NCBI GenBank assembly: GCA_013695925.1
Contig: JACCZO010000103.1
Span: 1 to 12,315, forward strand
From: Chthoniobacterales bacterium
Lineage (GTDB): Bacteria; Verrucomicrobiota; Verrucomicrobiia; Chthoniobacterales; UBA10450
Direction: 5' to 3'
DNA length: 12,315 bases
Made by a program: the position numbers and the translations under genes. The notes under the pieces were generated by a model, which had not been told where the DNA came from, ran no database searches, and saw only the letters and a list, made by a program, of their open reading frames with translations. Below, piece by piece: positions 1 to 6,779 of the stretch (within the stretch, counting starts at the first letter, position 1; the number at the start of each line of letters is the position of its first letter).

Positions 1-120
1 CAGACTGTTGAAATAGTCCACAGATTGCACCGATGAGCACAGATTTTTCGAAACTGCTCTCTGTGGAATCTGCGAAATCTGTGGAAGAATTCTTCCCCGG
101 AGAGTTTTTCGACAGTCTGT
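1..120. mobile_element. MITE-like element with terminal inverted repeats
   Basis: Bases 1-17 and 103-119 are imperfect inverted repeats (14 of 17 positions match, the outer 8 perfectly: CAGACTGT). Inside are further inverted motifs: CCACAGATT at 18-26 against AATCTGTGG at 76-84, and a perfect 14-base palindrome at 83-96 centred on GAATTC. There is no room for a protein, so if mobile it is non-autonomous. The ends resemble the CAGxCTGTTGAAAA-type ends that I recall from many insertion-sequence remnants, but I cannot assign a family. The element begins exactly at the window edge, so its left flank and any target duplication are unseen. The right flank reads TTAG. Confidence 0.5.
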
Positions 121-251
121 TAGGGTCGCTAGGAGCTATTTGAAACGTCGCAACCTGCCAGATTCCGCTGCGAGGGGCGCACGGGGCTTCTGTCCTGCCC
201 CCAATCAAGCCGAGCGGAGCAGTCGCTCGACCATCGACAGAAAAGCTTCGC
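121..251. other. Non-coding stretch, nothing recognised
   Basis: These 131 bases lie between the MITE-like element and the palindromic repeat. I find no plausible coding region, RNA gene or promoter in them. Confidence 0.5.
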
Positions 252-363
252 TGTAGAGGCGGGCGTGCCGCCCGCTGGGAAAGCGGGTGGCTCGCAGGCC
301 GAACGCGCGGCGCCGGCGAAAGCGCCGATTCCCCTGGAGCGGCCGACACGACCCGCCGCTACA
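252..363. repeat. Structured palindromic intergenic repeat (REP/BIME-like)
   Basis: The outer arms 252-264 (TGTAGAGGCGGGC) and 351-363 are inverted repeats matching at 11 of 13 positions. Inside are two tight hairpins. One is at 267-291, GCCGCCCGCT paired with AGCGGGTGGC around a five-base loop (10 pairs, one of them G-T). The other is at 314-327, CGGCG paired with CGCCG around AAAG. The whole unit could fold into a branched structure. It sits just past the stop codon of the minus-strand GT2 gene, so a transcript of that operon would end in or read into it. There is no T-tract, so it is not a canonical intrinsic terminator. The design is that of dispersed intergenic repeats; copy number in the genome is unknown. 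Confidence 0.5.
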
Positions 364-387
364 CCGGCACTTTTGAGAGAGCTTTAG

Positions 388-1215
388 CTAGGGTGAAGGC
401 CACGCAAATCCCACGTTTCCCGCGACCTTACGCTGTCGTTTCTGCGGCGAATCCAGCCTGTAGATTTCTACCGCCAGAGACCGTGTCCGATATGCTCCAG
501 CGCGTATTTTGCGGAGACGATAGGCGAGCAAAGCGATCGCTCGGCGGAGGCTAGCGTATCGCCGGCCTGGCCCTCGTCGCCGCCCGCCTTCGCGGCGAGC
601 CGCCGCTGCGCCGCCAAGGTTCTCTCCCGTGAAGGTAAAGACAGCTATCGCTTCTCTCATGACCGCCATCCGCACCTTCGCCTTGAGCAGCGCCTCCACC
701 CAAACGGCGTCGCCCGAAGCTTTCCATTGCGGATCAAAATAGAACCCGCGCTCGAGCAGACTCCGTCGGAAAAAAGTAGCACACGATCCAGTCCCGAGGG
801 GCGCGAGCCGGAGATGTTGCAAGGTTGGGAGGACGACGCGCCGGTAGGAAAGGGGGTTGCCTGCCGTGTCGACGAGGATGAAATCTCCGAAAAGAACGTC
901 AACCCCGGGATGGGTTGCAAAGAAACGATCCACCTTTGCAAGTGCTCCGGGCAGATATTGCTCATCGCAGTTTAGATAGGCGCAAATGTCTCCCGTTGCT
1001 CGGCGTAGCCCGCGGTTGATCGCGTCATACATTCCTTCATCCTTTTCGATGAATAGCCGAAGGTTCGTCTGCTCTGCCGCCCAACTTCTTAGCTCCGGGC
1101 CGCTGCCCGCGTCCTGCACGATGTGCTCCAACTCCACCTTCTGATCCGCGACCGACGCGGCGCAGAGCTGCAGCCATTCGAGCTGGTTCAAACTCGGCGT
1201 GATGAGCGAAATCAT
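388..1215 (-). CDS. Glycosyltransferase family 2 (WcaA-like)
   Basis: Transfers a sugar from a nucleotide-sugar donor to a growing glycan, acting at the cytoplasmic face of the membrane. The N-terminal half is a typical GT-A fold: MISLITPSLNQ at the start, QDAGS (34-38), EKDEGMYDAINRGL (58-71), the acidic NCDE (82-85) in place of a classic DxD, GDFILVD (110-116), SGDAVWV (168-174) and FTGENLG (195-201). These motifs match the GT2 subgroup that includes colanic-acid-type transferases. At 275 residues it looks full length. Residues 203-219 form an Ala/Arg/Gly-rich basic stretch that is odd. The start is ATG at 1215, with GGAG only two bases upstream. It lies 21 bases downstream of the Wzy-like gene on the same strand and is probably co-transcribed with it. 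Donor and acceptor sugars cannot be read from sequence. Confidence 0.9.
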   Translation of the reverse strand: MISLITPSLNQLEWLQLCAASVADQKVELEHIVQDAGSGPELRSWAAEQTNLRLFIEKDEGMYDAINRGLRRATGDICAYLNCDEQYLPGALAKVDRFFATHPGVDVLFGDFILVDTAGNPLSYRRVVLPTLQHLRLAPLGTGSCATFFRRSLLERGFYFDPQWKASGDAVWVEALLKAKVRMAVMREAIAVFTFTGENLGGAAAARREGGRRRGPGRRYASLRRAIALLAYRLRKIRAGAYRTRSLAVEIYRLDSPQKRQRKVAGNVGFAWPSP

Positions 1216-1236
1216 GTCTCCGACCCGATCCGGTCT

Positions 1237-2823
1237 CTACACGGGAGCGACGGTGCGACGTCGTTGCGAAAGAGGAGGCTGGGAAGGGGTGATCGGGCTG
1301 GCGGGCTTGGGAACGGATAACCGTTGCAACCTCAGGAACAGGCCGGCCATGGCAAATTGGCCGGGCAGGAATGTTCCCAACGTGACCGCGCCCAGCCAAA
1401 AAGCAAGAATGGGAACAGCCAGCTGCAGAGCCACGAATCGAAGAGCGAATCCGGCGGGGTTTTCGCGGTCGAAACTCACATGTACGGTTCGCCTGAGGAG
1501 GATCACATTCCAGGCGACGAAGAAGAGTGTCCCAATGATGCCAACCGCGTCCAGGCTGGCAAACAATCCGTTATGGATGTTTCCCACCTCAACCATCTGC
1601 TGATAGTAATCAGGCGCGCCAGGGCGATTAAGGGTAGGATCAGCCCAACTGCTTTTAAAGCCAAAGCCTCTTCCGACGAGAGGTTGCTTGGGGAAAACAT
1701 CCTTCCACCAGAGAGTCCAAACTTGCGCGCGGAAATCATTCGATGCGCTAGCATCCCGCACCATATCTGCGTCCCAATTGCCTGGAAGAAAGACCAGCGC
1801 GCGCTGCATCTGCTTCGGAAGCGGTATGACCGCGGAATTGATCGCGGAAAGCGCGAAAAGGATGGCCGCCAGGATTGGGACGACAGTCAAAACGCCCAGG
1901 CGAAGATCGCGATAGCCGGCGACGAAGAGAGTGAAGACAAAATTGGCGATAGACGAGCGAAACCCCGAAGAGACAACGGAGACCGCAGCGAGCACGCTTA
2001 GGAACATGCGACGCAGATTGCCCGGAGTGAGGAGGCGCCAGATCGGGACTGATGCCAGAATGATCGCGATCAGGATATAGCCAAAATTACCGAAGGCGCC
2101 AATCCTCTCCCCCAGAGATTCGTGGCCGGTGAGTAATTCTGATATCCCGGCCGGTCCGACAGCGGAATAAAACGGATAAATCTTGTAAATAAGCGCAGGA
2201 AAAATCGTGGTAACGGTTGCAATCGCGACATCAAAGCTGGTCACGGCCAGCGCCAGGTAAGGGAGCTTGTTCCAGATTCTCGGGTCCACCCGAACTGTCT
2301 GGACAACGAAAAAAGCAATCAGCCCTACGTAAACATTCACGTAATTGCGACCGCCCCAGACGTGCGACCCGAGAAAGCGCATGCCGAACCGATCCAGCAC
2401 ACCGTGGCCCGTCATGATGATCATGAAGCCGGCCAGTGCGAGAAGAAGCGACCGATCCATCTTGGGGAAAGAAACCCGGCGCATGACCACGTCCTCGACC
2501 ATGAACTTACCCACCCCGATCGCTATCAGGATTTGAAAGGGCGTAAACGAACCGCCCAGAATTGGAAACGTTCCGCCGAGATAGGATGAAGCGAGCGTGA
2601 TTGGCCAAAACCATTGGCCGGTTCCGAACCAAAGAAACAGGCCAACGGCAGCCGGGACTCCCAGGAGAATTGGCCTATAGTCTGAGGATCCAATGTATAG
2701 ACCGAGCACCAGTGCGAGGAAAAGCCCGGTAAAGCCGACCAAGAGCGGCGTTATCTTTCCTACGGCAAAGCTGTTCATCGCGGGGCCATTCTCCGCGCGC
2801 CGCCGCTCTCGGACAAGGCGCAT
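1237..2823 (-). CDS. Wzy/O-antigen-ligase-like polysaccharide polymerase
   Basis: A polytopic inner-membrane protein of 528 residues with roughly 11-13 hydrophobic segments, starting near residues 24-45. Between about residues 325 and 430 lies a large hydrophilic, Trp-rich loop containing LVGRGFGF. It is followed by GNIHNGLFASLDAVGIIGTLFF, which has the His-Asn-x-x-(hydrophobic)-GIIG pattern of the Wzy_C/O-antigen ligase superfamily. The periplasmic loop of such proteins joins undecaprenyl-linked glycans to each other or to an acceptor. Whether this one is a polymerase or a ligase cannot be decided; next to a Wzx in the same locus, polymerase is the simpler guess. The ATG at 2823 is preceded by AGGG a few bases upstream and gives a very basic N-terminus. 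A second ATG at 2778 has a poorly spaced GGAG. The C-terminal tail is Pro/Ser/Arg-rich. It is the first gene of a two-gene unit with the GT2. Confidence 0.82.
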   Translation of the reverse strand: MRLVRERRRAENGPAMNSFAVGKITPLLVGFTGLFLALVLGLYIGSSDYRPILLGVPAAVGLFLWFGTGQWFWPITLASSYLGGTFPILGGSFTPFQILIAIGVGKFMVEDVVMRRVSFPKMDRSLLLALAGFMIIMTGHGVLDRFGMRFLGSHVWGGRNYVNVYVGLIAFFVVQTVRVDPRIWNKLPYLALAVTSFDVAIATVTTIFPALIYKIYPFYSAVGPAGISELLTGHESLGERIGAFGNFGYILIAIILASVPIWRLLTPGNLRRMFLSVLAAVSVVSSGFRSSIANFVFTLFVAGYRDLRLGVLTVVPILAAILFALSAINSAVIPLPKQMQRALVFLPGNWDADMVRDASASNDFRAQVWTLWWKDVFPKQPLVGRGFGFKSSWADPTLNRPGAPDYYQQMVEVGNIHNGLFASLDAVGIIGTLFFVAWNVILLRRTVHVSFDRENPAGFALRFVALQLAVPILAFWLGAVTLGTFLPGQFAMAGLFLRLQRLSVPKPASPITPSQPPLSQRRRTVAPV

Positions 2824-2895
2824 TTTCCCTGATTAGCTTCCTTAAGGCCGCGCTTGGGCGCTTGTGAGCGCGGGCGTGACCGATAAAGTCCTGGC
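2824..2895. promoter_or_regulatory. Divergent intergenic region with competing stem-loops
   Basis: This 72-base region separates the minus-strand Wzy-like gene from the plus-strand DUF6492 gene and must hold both 5' ends. I see no convincing -35/-10 pair on either strand. It contains two direct copies of GCGCTTG (2850-2856 and 2858-2864) followed by AGCGCGG (2867-2873). CCGCGCT at 2848-2854 can pair with 2867-2873 (7 pairs, 12-base loop), or GCGCT at 2858-2862 can pair with 2867-2871 (5 pairs, TGTG loop). The two folds are mutually exclusive. It could be an operator or leader structure; this is inference. Confidence 0.35.
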
Positions 2896-3780
2896 GTGGC
2901 TTACAAGAATCCCGCTCAACGGCCCGTTGACATGGTGATCGCCTGCCGGGCGGTCGATCTCCCAATTCTCCGCCTGGCGGTTTCCTCCTTGCGGCGTTTC
3001 ACTGCCTGTCGGGAAATTCATGTGTTCACGGCGCGCTCGAGCTTGTCCAAGTTCCGTCGCGTGCTGGGCGATCGAGTGCGGCTTCACAATGAAGACCAAG
3101 CCATTCCGGGGATGACTCTCGCGGAGCTGAAAAGACTCAATCTGCCGGGATTCCCCAAGGCGGCCGGTTGGTATTTTCAACAACTGCTCAAATATTCCTA
3201 TGCCAGCCAGAATGAGAGCGACGACTATTACCTCATCTGGGATGCCGACACCATTCCCCTGCGGCCGCTGGAGTTTTTCGATTCGGAAGGGCGCATGCTC
3301 TTCACCGTCGCAGAGGAAAAACATCAATCCTACTTTTCCAACTATCAAAGGCTCCTGCGGGAAACCCCGGTGCGGGAGTTCTCCTTTATCGCCCAGCACA
3401 TCATCGTGCAGAAATCAATTCTCCGTCGTCTCTTGGGGCAAATTGAGATGGTGCACCCCGGCGGCGAATCCTGGGCTTGGAAAATCATGCGCAACCTTGA
3501 GGGGACCGACACCAACCTCTTCAGCGAATACGAGACCTACGGGCATTTTGTAAAGGCGCACTACCCGGAGCGCGCGGTCTTCCTCCGCCGGGCCTGGCTG
3601 CGGGACGGGTCGCAACGGCTTCTGCGCTTGCCGCGAGCGAAGGACTTGCAACGCCTTTCCGCGGAATACGACTTTGTCAGCTTCGAGTCACGCCACCGAC
3701 CATTGCGCAAGGCATGGCGAAGCCTGAGAGATTGGTGGGCGAAGATGGCGCTGCATCCCTTTAGGACGGCCGGCCGATGA
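2896..3780 (+). CDS. DUF6492 family glycosyltransferase-like protein
   Basis: A 294-residue soluble protein with the layout of the DUF6492 family, which looks like a GT-A glycosyltransferase but whose reaction I do not know. Visible motifs are MVIACRAVDLPIL (13-25, first strand), GWYFQQLLK (91-99), the DxD-bearing WDADTIPLRPL (115-125), a His/Gln-containing FIAQHIIV (164-171) and FSEYETYGHF (209-218) in the C-terminal half. The GTG at 2896 is taken as the start because VD just before the first methionine also fits the family's first strand. An ATG at 2932 is the alternative; neither has a clear ribosome binding site. It is alone on the plus strand between minus-strand operons, divergent from Wzy and convergent with the methyltransferase. 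A sugar-transfer role in the same polysaccharide is inferred from motifs and context. Confidence 0.8.
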   Translation: MAYKNPAQRPVDMVIACRAVDLPILRLAVSSLRRFTACREIHVFTARSSLSKFRRVLGDRVRLHNEDQAIPGMTLAELKRLNLPGFPKAAGWYFQQLLKYSYASQNESDDYYLIWDADTIPLRPLEFFDSEGRMLFTVAEEKHQSYFSNYQRLLRETPVREFSFIAQHIIVQKSILRRLLGQIEMVHPGGESWAWKIMRNLEGTDTNLFSEYETYGHFVKAHYPERAVFLRRAWLRDGSQRLLRLPRAKDLQRLSAEYDFVSFESRHRPLRKAWRSLRDWWAKMALHPFRTAGR

Positions 3781-3829
3781 AATGCAGGGTGTCGCGTCTG
3801 TTCGGCTTGGAACGCGCCGCAGCAAAGAC

Positions 3830-3862
3830 AGCAGAGATTCTCCACTTCGCTCAGAACGACAG
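3830..3862. repeat. Possible dispersed-repeat remnant
   Basis: In the 97-base gap between the convergent DUF6492 and methyltransferase genes, the stretch around CACTTCGCTCAGAACGAC (3844-3861) resembles a short phrase (TTCGCTCAGAATGAC-like) that I recall recurring between genes in many soil-bacterium genomes. There is one copy in this window, so its repeat nature cannot be shown here. No terminator with a T-tract is visible in the gap. Confidence 0.25.
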
Positions 3863-3877
3863 CTGGTGAGATGGGCC

Positions 3878-4696
3878 CTAACGACGCCCTTGGGTAATGC
3901 GTCGGATCAGGCGCCCCGGTAAGAAGCGCAAGAGAAATGCGTTGGCGGGTTGCGGCAGGAAAGCTCCGAGTCGCTCCACGGGATTCGCGCGCAGGCGGCG
4001 TAACTCTTTTTCCGCGCCCCACAGGCTCTCAGGCGAAGGTGAGGCACGCAGTTTATGCGCATGGAAGAGACCTTCTTCACTCACGTCGTGTAACTCTGCC
4101 GACCAATTATCCAAAGCCGAGAGATAGGGCACGACCCAGCGGCCTTTGCGCAATTTGGCGTCGTGCGAAAGGAGTTGACCGCCCACCGGAATGCGGGCGT
4201 CGAGCAGCCTGAATTCGGTGATCTGTTCCAACGGATTGTCGCCGCCATCTAGAAAGGCGACATCGACGAGAAAGTCGTTTCCCTGCTCGGCCAGCCACTT
4301 GGGAATTACCACGTCAGAAAAACCGAAAAGCGGAGTGAACCGGTGAAGAGCCTCTGGCGCGGCAGAGCCGATGTTCGCCAGCATCCTCTCATAGATTGCT
4401 CGATCCGCCTCGATGCCCCAGAGATGACCTTCGCCGTTTTGCTCCAACGCACGGAGCAGATGCAACGTGCTACCGCCGCCCAGCCAAGTGCCCACTTCGA
4501 GCACAACGCGCGGCTTCCGCGGCGCCTTGACGATCGCTTCGGTCACAAGGCGACGCTCCGCGGCGTTGAGTTGTCCGGCGATGGCAGCGGCTGTCGTCAC
4601 GCCGGGAACGACGACCGCCCCGGCAAGTTGCGCAACCTCTTTCCGCCCGCGCGCGACTTTTGCTGGTCTCGGAGGGTGCGCTCTCCCCCAGCGCAC
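3878..4696 (-). CDS. Class I SAM-dependent methyltransferase (TylF/Methyltransf_24-like)
   Basis: Transfers a methyl group from S-adenosylmethionine, probably to a sugar hydroxyl or a glycan intermediate. The Rossmann motifs are clear: motif I VLEVGTWLGGGS (65-76), the acidic GIEAD (94-98) after strand 2, VAFLDGGD (146-153) and GGQLLSHDAKLRKG (172-185). The LDGG and HD residues resemble the acidic metal-binding positions of TylF/CmcI-type O-methyltransferases, but I cannot confirm a metal site. The 272-residue reading starts at a GTG (4696) without a good ribosome binding site. The first 30 or so residues are low in family character, and a GTG at residue 33 is a possible later start. It follows the GT4 on the same strand after 42 bases and is likely co-transcribed. 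The C-terminus is basic (RLIRRITQGRR). Confidence 0.8.
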   Translation of the reverse strand: MRWGRAHPPRPAKVARGRKEVAQLAGAVVVPGVTTAAAIAGQLNAAERRLVTEAIVKAPRKPRVVLEVGTWLGGGSTLHLLRALEQNGEGHLWGIEADRAIYERMLANIGSAAPEALHRFTPLFGFSDVVIPKWLAEQGNDFLVDVAFLDGGDNPLEQITEFRLLDARIPVGGQLLSHDAKLRKGRWVVPYLSALDNWSAELHDVSEEGLFHAHKLRASPSPESLWGAEKELRRLRANPVERLGAFLPQPANAFLLRFLPGRLIRRITQGRR

Positions 4697-4738
4697 GGTC
4701 CGGCCGTGATCACATCTCTTCGTTGGGGATGGCGGATC

Positions 4739-5893
4739 CTAGATTGGGCCCTCAGTGAGCAGATCGCGGTAGATTTCCAAATGCTTGCGAGCAATGACCT
4801 CGGGATGATAACGCGCGCGCATCTCCGCGGCGGTCGTTGGGCGAGGGGAGCCTTCGCCCAGCCAACGCGCAACGGCCTTTCCCACGGCCTCATCGTTTCC
4901 AGGCGGGAAAAGTTCCGTGCCCTCGACTCCTTCCGCGATGTCGGGCATCCCTCCGGTGCGGCTGCCGATAAACTTCAGATTGCGCGAGAGCGCCTCCGCG
5001 ACGACCAGGCCGAAAGCTTCCTCTGCCGGGGCGTGGATCAAGGCGGAGGCGGAATCGTAGAGCGCGATCAAATCCGCGAGATTTCTGGGCTGGAGATGCC
5101 GCGCGAAGCCGAGCCGTTCGGCGGCGGCGATCCGCCCCAGAAATTCCCTTGCATAAGGCAGGCGCGGATTAGCCGCGCCTACGAACTGCCACTCGAAGGT
5201 CAGTCCTTGTCGCTGTAACTCCTCGGCCACCGACAGCAGTTCGAGTTGCCGCTTGAAGGGGGCGACGACTCCGATGTTGAGCAGGATCGGCGTCCCGGGT
5301 CTGGGGCCCGCCGGTATTGGCGTCTCGAAGAACGCCAGTCGCACCGCATTCGGGACGCGCCACGTCCTCCGGTTGCGCCGTTTTACCACCCGCTCGGTAT
5401 GGGCCGAATTGCACAGGATGCCGCCCGCGCGCCGCAGGGCATATGTTTCCAGCCGCGCCGCGCACCAAAGATAACTGCCGATTCGCGCGTGCATCGCGCG
5501 GGCTACTTGGCCGAGGTTGCCATGGATGGTGACGACGTTTGGGAAACCCGAATAAACCGCGGCGAGGGCGCACTCCCGCTCAGTTCCCTGCCCATGGACG
5601 AGATCGGGCTCGATCTCGCGCAGCCTCTTGCGAATCGCCCGCACGCAGCCCTGGTAGCCGGTGCGCAGCCAGCCGATTTTCGAAACATGCAGGAGGTGAA
5701 ACCAAGTGTTGTGCGATATTTTTTCCGGCGCATGCATGGACCGCTGCGTGCACGCAACGACGTGAATTTCTAACTCGGCGATTCCAGCCAGTCCTTCCAG
5801 CAGGGCTTCGATCGCCGGACCGAACCGGGGCACCGTTTCGTCGTAGGTCCTCTGGTGCTCGCGGTTGTCGGTCGTGAGCAAGGCGATTTTCAC
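4739..5893 (-). CDS. Glycosyltransferase family 4
   Basis: A GT-B-fold retaining glycosyltransferase of 384 residues, normal length for the family. The N-terminal domain begins MKIALLTTDN and includes DLVHGQGTE (97-105) and VVTIHGNLG (120-128). The C-terminal nucleotide-sugar domain has NIGVVAPFKRQLELL (206-220), with the Lys/Arg that contacts donor phosphates, and the E-x7-E signature EEAFGLVVAEAL (291-302, Glu292 and Glu300), followed by GSRTGGMPDI (310-319). It starts at GTG 5893; the protein clearly begins there, although no ribosome binding site is visible. It is the first gene of a two-gene unit with the methyltransferase. It is divergent from the truncated beta-helix gene across 154 bases. 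Sampled lines here are very GC-rich (for example 43 of 60 bases at 4801-4860). Substrates are unknown. Confidence 0.92.
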   Translation of the reverse strand: MKIALLTTDNREHQRTYDETVPRFGPAIEALLEGLAGIAELEIHVVACTQRSMHAPEKISHNTWFHLLHVSKIGWLRTGYQGCVRAIRKRLREIEPDLVHGQGTERECALAAVYSGFPNVVTIHGNLGQVARAMHARIGSYLWCAARLETYALRRAGGILCNSAHTERVVKRRNRRTWRVPNAVRLAFFETPIPAGPRPGTPILLNIGVVAPFKRQLELLSVAEELQRQGLTFEWQFVGAANPRLPYAREFLGRIAAAERLGFARHLQPRNLADLIALYDSASALIHAPAEEAFGLVVAEALSRNLKFIGSRTGGMPDIAEGVEGTELFPPGNDEAVGKAVARWLGEGSPRPTTAAEMRARYHPEVIARKHLEIYRDLLTEGPI

Positions 5894-6047
5894 GCAGGGA
5901 TGTTCGCTAATGATGGCAGCTTGGTAATTGCCTGCGCTTGGTCGCGGGTCGCGCCAGGTTCGAGCTCGTGGGACATTTCTTCACTGTGTGACCAACGCAC
6001 GGCGGACACAACTTCACCGATATCAGGCGCGCGTCCTGCTCGTAATT
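5894..6047. promoter_or_regulatory. Divergent intergenic region between GT4 and beta-helix gene
   Basis: This 154-base gap should hold the promoters of the GT4/methyltransferase unit (minus) and the beta-helix gene (plus). I cannot pick out a convincing -35/-10 pair, operator or riboswitch. The plus-strand frame stays open back to a TTG at 5928, but that part is Arg-rich, precedes the signal peptide and is not treated as coding. Confidence 0.3.
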
Positions 6048-6704
6048 ATGGAATTCCCAGTGATACGCCATTATTCTAGCCTGCTTCCGATCCTGCTTTG
6101 CCTCCTTCTGTTTGGTGCGACGACGACCGTCTTGTCGGCACCAGAGATTTGGATCGCCACCCGGTCGGACGGCAAGACCGGGAGTGGCACCAGCGCCGAT
6201 CCATTCGACGCCCATACCGCTCTGCTCTTCGATCAAATCATGCGCAGCCTCGCTCCCAGCACGATTCTTCACATCGGCCCGGGCCTCTTCCATACCAGCG
6301 GATCTTACAGTTTCAATGAAAGTAACGGGTATTATCTTCCTGTCGGATGCAAGATCATCGGCGCCGGGATCGACCGCACAACCGTCCGCGTGATCGCTTA
6401 TCCGGCCGCTGCCGGGATTAACGGCCACTACGTTTTCGAAAGCAAAGCGAATGTCGATGGAGCCGGGATCGAAGTCACCGATCTGACAGTCGATTGTAAC
6501 TGGCAAAACCTGACCGCTGTCGCTGCCGCGAAGACCGGCGCGGTTTCATTGCACGGCAACAATTGCGCGATTCGCCGAGTGCGAGCGATCAATGCCTATG
6601 GAAATTGGGCGAGCCTGGCGGAAGCGTTCGTTCTCAATATCAGCGAAAGGGCGAAGAACGGCGGCGCCGGAGTCGGCCTGCTCGAAGTATATAACTTGCA
6701 CTAA
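6048..6704 (+). CDS. Secreted parallel beta-helix protein, C-terminally truncated
   Basis: Encodes 218 residues from ATG 6048. Residues 1-31 are a signal peptide: a short n-region with Arg7, a hydrophobic core LLPILLCLLLFG, then TTTVLSA|PE as the likely cleavage site. The start was chosen for this; an upstream TTG adds 40 unlikely residues. IWIATRSDGKTGSGTSADPFDA (34-55) and the LHIGPGLFHTSG, IIGAGIDRTTVRV and VTDLTVDCNW segments that follow are the entry cap and first coils typical of large right-handed beta-helix (pectate-lyase-like or Pectate_lyase_3-like) exported proteins. Such proteins usually run to 400 or more residues; this one ends abruptly in mid-helix at LLEVYNLH. None of the three plus-strand frames continues the helix in the 75 bases that follow. 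It is probably a gene remnant, or a protein of altered function. It is convergent with the GT2 at 6780. Confidence 0.68.
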   Translation: MEFPVIRHYSSLLPILLCLLLFGATTTVLSAPEIWIATRSDGKTGSGTSADPFDAHTALLFDQIMRSLAPSTILHIGPGLFHTSGSYSFNESNGYYLPVGCKIIGAGIDRTTVRVIAYPAAAGINGHYVFESKANVDGAGIEVTDLTVDCNWQNLTAVAAAKTGAVSLHGNNCAIRRVRAINAYGNWASLAEAFVLNISERAKNGGAGVGLLEVYNLH

Positions 6705-6779
6705 CGAGCGTAGGTAATGGCTATGACAGACAGCCTGCAGAGAAGAAACGCTCCGCTTTAATAAGTCGGTCCCGACACT

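Noticed and set aside
1324..2001. Long open frame on the plus strand inside the Wzy-like gene
   Set aside because: The translation is hydrophilic, low in recognisable motifs and lies opposite a clear polytopic membrane protein; it is an antisense shadow.
3767..3776. CGGCCGGCCG palindrome at the end of the DUF6492 gene
   Set aside because: It is a ten-base palindrome in GC-rich coding DNA, expected by chance and without supporting context.
4343..5218. 291-codon open frame on the plus strand
   Set aside because: It overlaps the well-supported methyltransferase and GT4 on the opposite strand; long antisense frames are expected in GC-rich DNA.
5928..6047. Upstream TTG extension of the beta-helix gene
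   Set aside because: It would add 40 Arg-rich residues ahead of a clean signal peptide that begins at the ATG at 6048.
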